DNA of 64,000 nucleotides from Marthasterias glacialis (GCA_911728455.2 OU452223.1:4796174-4860173), one strand, 5' to 3'. Numbered from the stretch's first letter, positions 47,901 to 62,900 are shown. Numbers and translations: made by a program. The notes: generated from the sequence alone by a model not told the origin.

Positions 47901-50900
47901 AGGATCTGAAGTGGAAGTGATTCACCGTTCGAATCTCCCCTTCCTGCAAAAATAGAATAAATCATGGTCAGCCAGAAAAAAAGCAAATTAGGACTGTTGA
48001 CATATTGGTGTCTTACCATACAGGGACAATGGGAGACCTTGGAATGCTAGAGGGCAGCAGACTTACCAGGTGAATTTCCAACGTTTGCATAGCTCTGAGC
48101 ATGCACGCATTTCCCCAAACAATGGATTCACCAGGTAAGTCTGCTGCCACCTAGTGTCCTCAAAAGTCTCCCATCGTAATGCAGCCCACTAATTCGTTCA
48201 GATGACTACAAGTTCTAAATGAGTTCACTTTGTATAGACCTTGTGCAACTTCGTCACAGATCACACACGTGCTTTCAACATTGCCATTTTGGTGATCACC
48301 TCTCCATAAGAAAAGAACTCAAAGGTTCATGTTTACTGTAAATATTTAACAGATTCTAGCACGAATTTTGTAATTGTTTCTCAAAAATGAAAACTATTAC
48401 GTCACTTAGTGAATTTACACAGCAAGCTTAGTTTCATACTGAAGATTTCTGAATTTTGAGTTTAAAAACAAGATTTTATGTGGTAAAATTACACAAAACT
48501 TATCAACACGTGTGACAGCTTGACGTGCAGCAACGTTACACACATAATTTAGCGTAACGCAGAAGATATTCCTTTGCAGTGATTGGCTCAATACCGCACC
48601 TTGCGTCGCGCACCGGATAATTGTAATAGTTGCATGCGACTGAAATACGCTCTGGTGATCACCAAAATGATTGCAAGTGGTCAGTGACATCACGTGCACA
48701 AGATCTACATTCCATTTAGAAAGTACGTCTGACGATGAAGCAAACTAGCACAGCTTCATTTTACGGTTTCACTGCACTTAAAATATTTCGCCTTGTGGTT
48801 TGCCGAGAGAGCAACAGCGACAGATGACGCCATTATTTCAAGGGGTGGGAGGTGACGTTGACTGACCTTCTCAAGTTCAAACGTTCTGATGGTCCATGAT
48901 GGCTTAGTGACAGTGTTCACGTGGGTGACATGGATCATGCCATAATCTCGCTCATCATTGTCATTAGGCCAATACTGCTCGGACTTGACCTGCAAAATAA
49001 CCAGGTTTAATCAAAATATTACACAGTTGGATCTGCACAGATCATTTTCACTCTGCATTTACTGCCATCAATCAAAATTAAGACTATGTTGAGATGATTT
49101 GAGGAATGTAGAGACCGTCTACAGAATTTGATCCAGAAATGAGTCAAGATAAAACAAATGGAGATCCTCGTACCAAAGATGAGCACCTTCAACAACAAGT
49201 AACGGTGCAAAGCATAACTTTTCTACAATTTGTTTTTTTAAGCATGACTAGCGAAACACTAGAAATAGGATGCTTGCACAGGTCAGACATTCCGGCCAAA
49301 TCCCCATACCAGACAATTTGTGCTTCTCCGAACGACGCAAACGTGGAAAAAAAGGTGCTGTGTTACTGGAGCTGGCTTTCTCTTTAGGGCTAATTTCCAG
49401 ATAATATTCATTTCAAAATCTGTGGCTCTAAACTGGCATGACTGACTTTACATTGAGTTACACTATGAATTGATTGCTTTACGGGTAAATCAGCACCTGT
49501 TCAAGCTAGTGCACCAACAGGCGTATGGCTATGAGCACAGAACACTCGCTCACAGCTGTATCAGCCGTTTAAAACGGGTCTTAAACAGTCATGTGACCAC
49601 CTTTCAACCAATAGGACTGCCTAAATTGTCCCAAACTGTCAGGGAGTATTTATGAATAAGCTTTATGAGGGAAGGGTAGCTACCTAATTTTCATCTGAGG
49701 ACCCAGATAAGAGGGAGGGCCGGGCACTGCCCCTCTTGTCATGTGACCACCTTTCAACCAATAGGACTGCCCAAATTGTCCCAAACTGTCAGGGGTTATT
49801 TCTGAATATCAAGCATTAAACCAAAAGGGAAACTGACTGGGTAAATCTTTTCAAATCAGAGACCGCCAACATTAGGGCTGGATAGCTCAGTTGGTAGAGC
49901 GTCGGTACGTTAAACCAGTGGTCACAGGTTCAAATCCCGCTCCAGTCAATTTTTCTTTGTGAGGGAAGGGTAGCTAATTTTTATCTGAGGACCCAGATAA
50001 ATAAGGGAGGAGGGCCGGGGCAATGCCCCCCCCCCTTGTGCCCCCCCCCCAATTGAAAAAATCCTGGCTCTGCCGCTCTTTTCAAACATTCTTACCCTTG
50101 AGTTCTCCACCAGATTGGTGACCATGACAACGGCCGGACTTTTCTGCTCCCACACCATGGTCCAGAAGTCAGTCAGAGTATTCGGGAGTGGACCCTGTGT
50201 TGCAATGTACTCCTTGTCAGTACTAAGCCCCTGCAATTGTACCAAACAAAAACCATTTAAAGAAACATGTATATAATACCCAAAAAAAAACATTACTTCT
50301 TTGTGTTTGTCTTTACCTTGTGTATATTTCATTAATTACTCCTAAAGATTAAAGATGCTAAGTCCATTTTTAGCCCGATTTGACCCCAAAATTTAAATCT
50401 AAATTCCGAATAGTTAGTTTTACAGACTCAAGAATGTTATAAGCTTTCATTTACTGAGCACTTTGAGATGCCCATCGGGTGTGAAAAAGCGCTATATAAG
50501 AACTGCGTATTATTATTATTATAATTTAGGGTATCATAGCTAATCAAATACCTGATCCCTAATTTTCAGTTTACATTGATATTGTTCTCAAGCCAACAAG
50601 AAGAACGTTCAAAATACATAGGGCTAAGATTTCTCCACAAAATACATTTAATTAAACGTTCCGAATAAACTACAGAAAGGATGGAAAGTTCTGCTTACAC
50701 TCAGGTAGCTGGCATTGATGTAGTCCGACCCATCTTCACTGTTTGTCAATTTCACACGGAAGTCATCGTCTACAAACAAACAAAAATCATCAATGAAAGT
50801 TGGAAACATTAACTAAGAGATAGAGTGATAATGGTGCACAATGTCAACCCACTTCAAAGTATAAAAAACAGTTTAAAAATGTTAAGGTACAAGTACATTT

Positions 50901-53900
50901 CAGTCTGCAAACTAATTTATCTCACATGCTCTCCTTTTCAATATTAATAACAACCGAAATGGTCGAGATTTGACGACAACCCTATTTTTTAGACAAACAA
51001 AAATTTTAACAGATGTTGTTTATTTTAAGGAGGTGCTTCTTGACGTTAGTCAGGTGGCTTAGTGTTAAATTTCAAGATTACCTAGACGGTGGATTTTTGC
51101 CACAAAGCTTCCTTAGGGCCTACTAATTAATGGTACGATAGGAGCCTTCCGGATTTTTAAATTAAAGATTTTCCCCCTTTGTTTTGTACACATGGGACGG
51201 GGCAGGACATAGGGAGTTCAGGAATAAGACTTACATAATGTTGTAGCCCTACCCTAATAGAGACTACTCACAAAGTTTGAGATCTTACCCTCCCAGGAAT
51301 GAATTATTATTGATTTTTGAAGATTTAATATTTACCCATATGTTTTGTACATACCATTGGTTGTCTATTGTTGCTGCTATTGTGTGTGTACAAAACCTAC
51401 AGCTAAATATTATATCTTCAAAAATCAATAATAATTCATTCCTGGCAGGGTAAGATCTCAAACCTTGTGAGTAGTCTCTACTAGGGTAGGGCTACAACAT
51501 TATGTAAGTCTTATTCCTGAACTCCCTTCCTAGGTGGAGTTATGTCCTGCCCGCCTCCCATGTGTACAAAACAGGGAGAAACAATTTTTAAAATTCAAAA
51601 ATCCCGATGGTGCCTACCCTAACATTATTTAGTATGCCCTAAGGAAGCTTTGTGCCAAAAATGCTTTTGTCCGCCGTGTCAAGGTAAATTCCCTAACCCA
51701 CCTGACTAAATCAAAGTTTTAAAATGTACGGTATTATACCAAATCCCAATGACGTCCCTTGAAATTGTAAAAAACAAAAAAACAAATGCTTGTCAACCAG
51801 TTCAAAACTCGGCGCTTGCAAAACAAAAATGCTGTATGCCTGAAGCTAATGACCCTGAGCAGACATTTGCTCTTGGATGATCAAGTGTACAAAAAGAGAC
51901 ACTTTCCTAAGGAAAAAAAGGAACTTACTTGGCAAAATATTGCGGTAACGATTCTTGTTCATGTTTTCCGGGAACTTGGATGTTTTTCTGGATGCATTAG
52001 CTCCGTTATCTTGCAGCGTCTGAAGGATTAACGTACAAAGCAAACAAGTTATTTTAAAAAGCACATTTTGAGTACAGTTAAATACTGGTAACTGACTTTG
52101 ATAAACATTAAATGAACTAGCTGCTGGAATTCATGATGTTGATTTGATTTTGATCAGACGCAGTTCTGTTTGGCATGTCGTGGCCAGGCGGTTTAGTGCA
52201 CTGGACTCAAGTTCTGTCGGCTTCGTCATCAGGATGTGGGTTCGAATCCCAGTCATGACACTTGTATCCTTGAGCAAGACACTTAATTGCTTCTCTTCAC
52301 CCAGGGGTAAATGGGTACCTGTGAGGGCAGAGATGGTTCTTGTGATTGATTTAGCTTGGTGCGCTACATACTTGGCAGCACAGGCTGTATACTCCCCAGG
52401 GAGCTGAGATGGTTTATGGTATTAAATAAATGGTCCTGTGACCAGGGGCATCAACGTTGGAGTCCCATCGAGCATCACTGAGAGACGGATTTGACCGCTA
52501 TATAAGAAGCCACTATCATCATCATTATTATTATTACTTTTATTATTATTACTATGATTATTCTTGTTTGAGTCGATTCTCGACATGTTCATTTTTGCGT
52601 CGTACATTTTCATCATTTTCTCTTTAACAGTTCACTTTTCTGGGAGTTAAACTTAGTTATGAATGTATACAGAAATACATTCAGAATACAGAAGTGGCGT
52701 GTTGTGGCTGTGAGGGGTTAAGGGCACTGGTGTTTCTGATCAGCAGAGTGTGGGTTCGAGCCCCGGTCGTGACACTTGTGTCCTTAAGCAAGACACTTAA
52801 CCATTATTGCTTTGTCCTTCGGATGGGATATAAAGCCGTAGGTCCCATGTGTTGTATTGATACATTAATAATGTCAGGTTCTGAGATCCAAGCTCTAGTC
52901 TACTTCAGGGGGGAAAAAAACAACTTTAACTCCAATACACTTGACCTAAAGAGAATAACACTTCATTACAATAAATGCCTGTGCATTGAATTACCTCGTA
53001 CTCCATGCTGAACAGTTTATTATTGTTGGCAGACATTCGGGAAACATGTTGAGCAAATTTGCTGACTGCCACAGGCCTGTTGGTTGAAAAAAAAAAGGGT
53101 GCGCAGAAGATCATTTTCAGAGAGAAATAAACTACAGGAACCTCTCATTCAATAGTGAATCAATAATGGTATCATCTTTCCCGGGTATTTTCTGTCATGA
53201 AGGAGAAAACCAAATTCATTGAAGTATAATTTTCAAAAAATTAATATCAACTATAACCTATACAATTTGAAATAAAAATACTAATTTGGGAGGCTAATCA
53301 TCCTTACTGTCAGCTGAGAAGCTGAATTATGAAGGACACGGCTACACGTGTTCGAGCTGCAGGCATTCAAGGGCGCCTTCGGCAGCCAGCCACTTCAACC
53401 AATATATGACCACGGAGCACAGCCTGAGATCGAAAGTGTTTGGTTTTACCGGAGGAAGGAAAACCGGATGGCCTGGAGAAAAACCCTCGTGGCACAGGAG
53501 AGAACCAACGCATGACTCTACTCACATATGGCCCTAGCCGGGACTTGAACCAGGGACACATTGGTGAGAGGCGAGCGCTTTACGCACACGCCACCCATGC
53601 CACCCTATAAACTACATCAGGCCAAGTTAAGTGCATGTGTACATACAACATGTTGTAGCCCCACTTTCTGGTAAACAATTTGGGATTGAAATCTGTCTAT
53701 ATGAAGCATACAAGAAAATTCCCTGTGAATTGTTTTAAAAAAAGGTTGGGACACATAGTGTGTTGTGTAATGCACGTAAAAGAACCCAGTGACACTTATC
53801 GCTAAGAGAAGGGGCTTGCCCCGGTGTTTCTGGCAGTGGCTGCTGACTATATAATAATAATAAACACTTTGAGATGCCCGTAGATAAAGCACTATATAAA

Positions 53901-56900
53901 AACTAGTTATTGTCATAAATATATTATGTTCTTGTTTTAAAAATGTTTTAATCATTTTGGCTCACAGAGTCATTTGAAGGTTACTCAACCCTTGAAACAT
54001 AGACTACTTTTCATAATGGCGTAAAAAGCTTGAACAGCGCTCTCACTCAGGTCAACGGGGAAGAGGCAGTTATGTTTGTCTCGCAACGGATTCATTTACC
54101 ACTTCTTGTTCTTAGCTGTGCTGTGAAGGGAGTTACAAAAAGCAAATAACTGCACCAAAACATGTACATCCTATTTTATCCATGTGCTAGCAAGGACAAT
54201 ACGTACACTTTTCATATACTCCTTGTCGACACTGCACCACAAGAAATTCACAAGACAACCAACCCTTAAGCTATGTTCTTAGCTGTGCTGTGAAAAGACT
54301 TGCGTTTACATCTCGCCATGTCTTGTTCCTGCACATTGGGGGCAGGTTTCTATCTTTTCAAAAAGTAGCCCACACCTCGAGTGGCCTTTGGGCCTTGTGA
54401 CGGACAAATTGCATAAAAAAAAGAAAAAAAGAAGGGAGACTGGAGAGTTGTGCATGGTGCGTACACGCCCGTAATTTGACCTCAGCGATGGTGGCCTGTG
54501 CATGGGGACCATTGGCTCATTGATTTTGTTCTTACCTGCTGGTGGTACTTCGCATACTGTCAATCTCGTATGGATTCTCCTTGGCGGTCCTTGAGGGTTG
54601 TCTGACCGGCTCGATCAGAGTGTTTTGATCCTCATACATGGCATTACTGGATGGATCCCCACAGCTACAAAACAAAGCACATCAGATTGTGACGATGAAA
54701 AAATATATATATTAGTTTTGATAATAATAGTCTTCCAGTAAGCGCTAATCCTCCAATCAGATTGATGAACGGGAGTGTGATAATACACCATATCATACTC
54801 CCAGTAGTCTATATTGCACTCTGCGTATTGTGAGTATTATGCGTCACGCTCCGTCTACGGACAGTGTGAAATGACATTATAAAGTTTGTGCGCAGCACGT
54901 TTTGCTCTTCATCAAATAACGCTCTAAGTTGTATTATCTTCCAGTCACATTCGCAGAATACCGGAAAGTATAACGCACGTGTGTCCCATATCCCATGTGG
55001 GATATGGGACGCAAAAGCGGTATATTTTCCCCTATTCCACTCGCGCTGGTGTGATAACTTATAATATCAATATGGAGACTGCCATCATCATGGGCCTAGA
55101 CATAGATAGTTCAGTTGGTACAGCGCCGGCACGTTCATCCGAAGGTCGCAGGTTCGAGTCCACTTCGAGTCAATTGTTTCTTTGTTTATCCCGAAATTGA
55201 TTTCAAAAGTCTCAGTAACAGATTGTGTCTTACCATCCTCTCCACATGCAGCCGAAGACGATGAGAATGAGCATGACCAAAACCACCATGCCGACAAGTG
55301 GATAGATGAACCACATCACGTCAAATGCTGCATAGAAAACACAACAAGTCAGTTCAATGGGCCTCATTTTTGATTGCAAGAGGGCGCCCTTTGGGGGTAG
55401 ATTGGGGGTCAAACCATAGACCTTTCATTGGCAATGTCATAGCCCGAGTTTTTGCCAACCAAAGTTGGAGAAACTACGGGGAGCCATCAATGCAAAGCAA
55501 AAACAGATAAACACAGTTTGTAAAAATGTTACATATTCAAAAATAGTGTGGAATGAAATGAAATGGTCCTAATTTGTTATCATAATTGTTATCAACGGGT
55601 CGATCCACCATGGAAGTTTTGACACACATGCACGTGTATGTAAGGCCCAGGAACATTGTGGACATGGTCAGGAACAAAACGAATACTTACGTGTCATGAT
55701 TGGATCGGACCAAAACGTGTCTGTGTAATTCCCATCCGCACCGTAAGCTCGTACAGCGAACCTTGAAAATAAGAATTGAAATAGTTTCATCTTATTTCAA
55801 TTCATCTAATTCAATTCATTTAATTTCACAGGTAAAATGACACCACCCAGACAGATCCTTGTCGATGGATTGGTGGGCAGCTGCGCGTAAAGTTTGTTTG
55901 AAGATGAATTCATTATCACGCGTGCTCGTGGAATACGGAAAGATATAGCGCGTCTGCGTTCAAAGGTTGGTGTCTACATGGAGCCGTCCATGTTGTTTGG
56001 AAGGGATTTTCAGAATTTTCAGAGTGTGAGGTGGACGAGGAACATTGTATATTTTGTGTTTATTATGAATACCCACATCCTGTTGACCTAGCCACCAGAA
56101 CTTTAGACTTAATTTCAAGTCCGAGATCGCGGTTATTTGTCCGTATACTCCCAGCAACATTATCTAACTAGATTGCTATCACAACACTCGACTCACGATC
56201 TCAGACTTGACCCTGTTGCATTCATGGCGTATTCATGTATTGGTATCTGAAATTTACATAACAAAGGTGACGCCAGAAAGATGCTTATGCACACAAGTTG
56301 TCTTTCCAACCAGTAAAAGGTTTCTTTGAATATTCATTATTTTGGGGGTTACTGACCAATCAGATTGCTCCGTCCAGTTTTGGACGGATCGCCATATGCT
56401 GTGTACAAACCGATGAACAACATTCCCAAGTCTGTGATTGAAGGTTAAAATTCTCATACTCAGGCCACAAGAGGGCGTCATTTCAGGCAACACTGATTCT
56501 GTGTCGGACATAATAGCGAACCACGATCACAGACTTGGAACCAAGTCTACCAGGACTTGAGTCCGATGCACTCAACCGCTAGGCCACGACACGCTACCAA
56601 TGTCAAAATTACCGACGGTAAAAATTCCTTGCTGAACTTTGTCACTTACTGATAGGTCGAGTACGGCGTAAGTGGCCCATTGCAATACTCCTCCACAAGT
56701 GATGCATCACATCGGCCATTACTACCCACGACGAAGTCAACAATTGTCGCAGCTGTCTGTCGTTTCTTACGGCCAGATACACTGATGAAGGGGTTGTACG
56801 ATGGCGCAGAGGCGCGGTAAGGCAGCCATGGGCGAGTGCCTTGAACTGAGGCCCATGTGTTCTCTGGTGAGCCCACTTGTCCAAAGAAGGGACCTTAAAA

Positions 56901-59900
56901 TAAAACACAGTTTAAAGGTACTGTTAGGCCGACAGAAATTCCTGCATTATTATTATTTTTGTTACTATTATCATTATTTAATTCTCTCCACTTACAGTTA
57001 AATCTATTGCAAAGTTACAAACATTACTTTACTGAAGAAAATTAAACATAAAAACATTGCACACACACAGTAAAAATTTAAGTAAGTGGTGAGGGCAAGG
57101 CCAATGACGGAAAACAAATTCCTATTACCATAAGAGGTTCAGCCTGCCCATGCATAAAAGATAACACATCAAAGGAGACCAGCTTCAGCAAAAAAAACAA
57201 GACATAAAAACACACGCACACAAAAAAATTTAAAAAATAAAAAGATTAATAGAAAAAAGACAGAAAAGTGAAGTAGCAAATACTAAAATTATATAAAAAT
57301 CAAATCAAATTAACCACCGGCTCAAAATACAATAAAATTAAAATTAAACAAATGGCAGACAATTTTAAATAAGGAAATAATAGCCCAAGACCAACCACGC
57401 GGGTAGCCAACGAGCTTGGATTCCTTGTCAAGGGTTGGTACTGCAGCGAGTTGACGGAGGTAACACTGTTCTTGCCCCTCCCCATTGCCTTTGTGCCCCA
57501 TGAAATCTTTTGACATTTCCCTCACACAGATGCCTTTTACAGAGTGAAACATGCCTCACACTTACAACAAGAAAAACATCATTCATACACATCTGTCTCA
57601 AATGCAACCATCCCTGAAAAATGTATGCTTTATTTGATCTCATTTTTTATTATTTATTCAACCTCAGCAATGCAATTACAAAAAGTACCAGGACAAATTT
57701 GGCCAAGCCCACAGCAAGGAGGAATAACTGAGAAGTACATACAAAATTGCGAGTACAAACAAAAAAAAACGCTGACAGGAGGGTAACGAGACCAGTATGT
57801 TGAACAGTAGTATGGTCACAGATGTTTATTTTTGCATCGGGGATTAAGAATATTATTTGTGTTTTTACTCATGCATTATGTGTGATAAGCAGTGTTTACT
57901 CAGTACTTTCCCGATTCCTGTGAAAAACATAGTGCACACACATCGGTGTACGGGTAAAAACACAAATAATATTCTTTATCCCCGACGCAAAAATTAACAT
58001 CTATTATAATGGTTGCAGCACCCGCTGCTAATAGGATTCAAACTGCCTCTAGCTACCGGGCTGTCTCGGTAGTCTGGTTAACAAGACATCTGCTCTAGAA
58101 TGGCAGGGGGTCGTGGGTTCTAGTACCATCTGAGGATTATGCCTGTGGATTTTTTTTCACAGGACTCGGAAAAAGTACTGAGTATACAGTGCTTAACACA
58201 CATCGGTGTATGGGTAAAAACGGAAATAATAGTAGGTTGGAACCAGTTTGCGTAAAGTAGGCGTGGCTTACAGTGGAATACCTCCCACTAACCAATAGGA
58301 TTGCAGCATCTTGTTTACATTTTGTCCTGGGATTTTAACACATGATAGACTTTCTAGGGGCGGGGCTTAATGGCTGAGCTGTCACTGATAAACAAAACAC
58401 CACCAATGTCCTCTTGTGTCGAACAGCTGAATGTAATCACTGTATCGAAAGAAATAGATTTTCTTGACTTACTGTTAACTGTGATCTCTGCTACCAAGAC
58501 AGCATACTCAATGATTGGCCCATAATCTTGGCTAAACATCTCACTGGATAGCTGGATGGTGACCGTCCTCCCAGTTGGTACCACATTCTGCGATTTACCA
58601 GTCTGATGTGATGTTTTCGGTGGTGCTAAAACATAAAAAAAACAAAAAACAGTCATGTTAAAGATAAGTTTATAAGTACCAGCTGAGCGGGTTGGAAGCG
58701 TCGTTTTGGAAGTTTGTGGAATGTTGTAGCCATGCGGTCTGAATAACCGAATTCAACATCTTGTGTTGTCAGCAGCAGAATGTAGGTTCGAATCCCGGTC
58801 ATGGCACTTGTGTCCTTGAGCGAGATACTTTACCATGATTGCTTTGTCCTTCAGATGGGCATTAAACCGTAGGTCCCGTGTACTAGGATTGGTAGTGCAC
58901 GTAAAATAACCCAGAACACTTATCGTGGAAGAGTAGGGGAATTACCCCGCTGTTTCTGGTTCACATGGCAAGCATTCTTATCTACAGGTTTCCTCAGGCT
59001 TGAGAGCTACAGTGATTAAATTCACTTATGAGGCATCCTTGGTTTCATTACCAGAAATGTATATATAAATAAGATGCTTCTGAGTTAAAATTTTGTTTTG
59101 TTAGATGGACAATCACAACAGCTGAAACACACTGCAACAAAGGTCGCCCTGGACATTCCACTACTGAGCATGCATGTATTTGAGATTTTCTTGACAGAGA
59201 AAACAAAAATCCCAGCGCCATAAAGACATCTTTGTTCTCTTGGCTTTGTCAAGTCAAAGTTTCTTTGTGCCAGCAGTACTCTCAAAGAAAAATGGTTTAG
59301 GCAATTCTGCGAAAATAATCTCGTCAGGCTTGACGGGGAAAAGAGGGAAGATCCCTGGCGGGAACTGGTTAAAAGCAATCAAAAAGGGAGGGGAATTTAT
59401 AAAAAGAAGAACAAAAAGGACTCACCCGTTTCAGGGAATTCCAAAGTGGCAGGGAACTGCACCGTGGGACTGCTTCCGATGTTGTTGTTGACTGACAGAC
59501 TAAACCTGAAGGCATTACCCACATCCAACCCAGTGATCTTGTACGTGTGCACTGTATTTGGATCATCGCTTGCTTTGATGACGATGGTGCGAGGTGAGCC
59601 AGCATTCTAAAACACATAGGAATCAAGACGTACAATTTTTTTATTTTTTTTTTTTAAAGCAAACATAATATCTTAGTTAATCTGAATCATGGATGATTAT
59701 GTGACAAATATGTGTAAATCTGTGGACTACCACATCCGGAATTTGAGTAGAGTCAGGCGCTATATTGACAAAGACACGTGTCATGCAGCAGTTAAGGCCT
59801 TGGTAATATCTCGTCTGGACTACTACAACTCCTTTCTCAATGGCATCACAAATAAGAACCTGGATCTCTTACAATTCCTCCAAAATAAGGCTGCAAGACT

Positions 59901-62900
59901 GACCCACTTGGCACCCCAAGCACACACCGTCTTCTCCCCTTATTGCTGACCTACACTGGCTCAGAATCCCTCAAAGGGTACAGTTTCAAATCCTGTCACT
60001 TGTTTTTAAATCTCTTCACAACGAGGCTCTGCAATACCTCACTGAGTTACTCCATATCCACCAATCTGCCTACAAACTCCGCTCATCCTGCCAGACTACC
60101 CTTGACTGTCCAAAGACAAATAAGAAGGCTGGAGACCGTTCTCATGTGCTGCTTCTAAACTCTGGAACTCAATACCTCATGCATTGGCCAATGTGACTTA
60201 TACTTCCAAGTCAAAAAACATCTTAAAACTCACTTTAATTTGTTTGTTGTTGGTTTTTTTTTTCATTTGTTTTTCTTGTAAGCGCTTTGTCATCGCTGGA
60301 AAAGGCGCTATACTAAATGCCGTTGTTATTATTATAAATCAAGAGCCACTACAACTGTATACATGGTATTATCACAACTATCTATAGACTATTACATGGC
60401 TGAAATATCACCGAACAGGAACGAGTGGTCATAAACCTCGGCATTCTAATTTGACTATGAAAGTCCACCCCAAATTGAAAACAATATGGAACAGACAGTT
60501 GAGGTCAATGGAAATCAAACATGTATGTACACAGGGCACAGAGGATGGGCCAATGAGCAGCCTTCTTTTGATCTCTAGCTGAGGGCGCCTAACTCAAATG
60601 ACGTCATGTGCATAAGGTCTATTGCGGACAAACTTTTGCGACAAAGGTATGGCTCAATATGCAAAGTGACACTCTGCAGTATGTATAAGTCAACAGAACT
60701 AAATGATGTGAGTTAAGCAAAAACTCCTCGCACTGGTTCCCTTACCGTCAGGCTGGAGATTGTCAGATTGTAGGAGGTGAGAATGCCATTTGGAAACGTC
60801 GGTGGGTACCAACTAGCCAGGGCAGTTGTTGGGCTTGTCTTGACCACATTGAACTCCCTGGGTTCTGCTGGATCTGGAATGCACATTGGAGGTAAAGTTA
60901 TTTTCATTATCAAATGGAAATGGTAGATCTTCACCACTCCATATGCAAAAAGGCCAAAGGTTAACGCCAATGCAAAATTGCCTATGGGAGACGCAATCAC
61001 TAAATGTTTCCATAACTATACTACTACTACTATTAATAATAAAAATAATAATTTGAGAGGCTAATCATCCTTACTAGCAGCTGAGAAGCTGAATTGCGAA
61101 GGACGCGGCTACACGTGTTTGAGCTGCAGGCATTCAAGGGCGCCTTCGGCAGCCAGCCACATCAACCCATACATGACCACGAAGAACATCCTGAGATCCA
61201 AAGTAGTTGACTTTAAATCGGAGGGTTTTTAAAAACCCTCGTGGCATATACCGGGGGGATCAAACCAGTGCCATGGTGGTGAGAGGCAAGCACTTTACGC
61301 ACTAGCCGTTCATGGCTGGTGAGTTTGTGTGGGAGGACAACCATCCATATGCAGCTAACTTAAACAAAGAAACGAAAAAAACTACACACACCTTCATTTT
61401 TTTAGTTAAGTTTAAACTAAAGATAGAGAAAGTTGGAGTAAGTCCTACCAAGGAAAGAATTCATTGGGGCAAGAAGTGAGTGTTCTTCCTGTGTAAGAAA
61501 GGGGGGCTTTTAGGCCTTCCGATCATTTTCTGGTCCCCACACTCCTTCCAAAAAATAATTCTTGGGTTGATTGCACTTCTACAAACCATCAAGCTTTTAG
61601 AATTTTGAAGAACGTTACTACTTGTACTTACTGGTTGCAAGTGTTCTCCTACGCAGGGTGCTTGGAACACTCCTCAACAGTCCTTCTGTGGTGACCACAG
61701 ATATGTCGTACAACTTGTAGGGTATGAGGTTGTTGATGGTGTGGCTTGTTGTTCTCAATCCGACAGGGGCGCTGGGAGAATCAGACCCTTCCAGCTGCCA
61801 TGTGACTTGGAAACTGCTGTCCCCAGGAGACCCACCATCCCACTCAATGGAAATTGATCTTGGTGTTACCTCGGTCAGTCGAATATTGCGCGGGGACAGT
61901 GGTACTAGAGGTTTCGGGAATAAAATAACAAAAGTTGTTTGCAAAAGTCATTTTCGTTTCAAAGTGCAACAAAGATTTCACTAAATAGTACAAGGGATAT
62001 AATAATAATAATAATAATAATAATAACTAGTTCTTATATAGCGCTTTTCACAATAACGTCTCAATGCGCTTTACATTAGTGCCCTGGTCATTGGGCTAAT
62101 AACATTTCTGTAATCTTTCTCAGCTCCCTGGGGAGTATACAGCCCCGAGCTGCCGTGGCACTCTGAAGGTTTTTTCAAACACAATATCAACCTCTACCCT
62201 TGCAGGTACCCATTTATACCCCTGGGTGAAGAGAAGCAATTATAGTAAGGCATCTTGCTCAAGGACACAAGTGTCATGACCGGGATTCGAACCCACACCC
62301 TGATGACTTGACCATCAGAACTTGAGTCCGGTGCACTAGACCACTCGGCCACGACATACTACACATATTTTTGTTTTTATTAAACAAGTTTGATGTAAAA
62401 CATGGTTTGCTTGATCATTTTCATGAATACCTTCAACCTCAATTTTTTTTTTAAAGTGTGAAAATTTATCAGCACAAAAAACTTGTGGTTACAGTAAGGT
62501 TTCATGCTTCACACTCCTACATGAAAATGCTATGATATCATTAATGCGCCTCCCATGTCACCAATTCACTTGATTTTGTTAAGTTTCTCTGATATGCTTA
62601 ATATCTGCCGTCGGCAAAACCGACAGTTCTGGGCGTTTTTCTTGAGGTCTTTTCCATCGGTTTCATACCAGAAAAGTATATCTCGTGAAACTTGGACTTA
62701 CGCGTTCTGTATGTGCTGGTGACAATACTGCTTTCCTTTTCCACAGTCTGCACTCCAGATGATGCGGCAAAGGTTTGTCGACTCACAGCTTTGATGGTGA
62801 AGGTGTAATCCGTGCTCGGACTCAGCCCACTGAAAACAGACTGAGGCAGGGAGATACTTGGGACCTGTATTGGTGGAACGACCCCCGAGTTGGCTACGGG

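Noticed and set aside
49876-49950. Functional tRNA gene
   Set aside because: The acceptor stem pairs, but the anticodon and T stems are mismatched, position 33 is C and not T, and a related degenerate copy lies at 55.1 kb.
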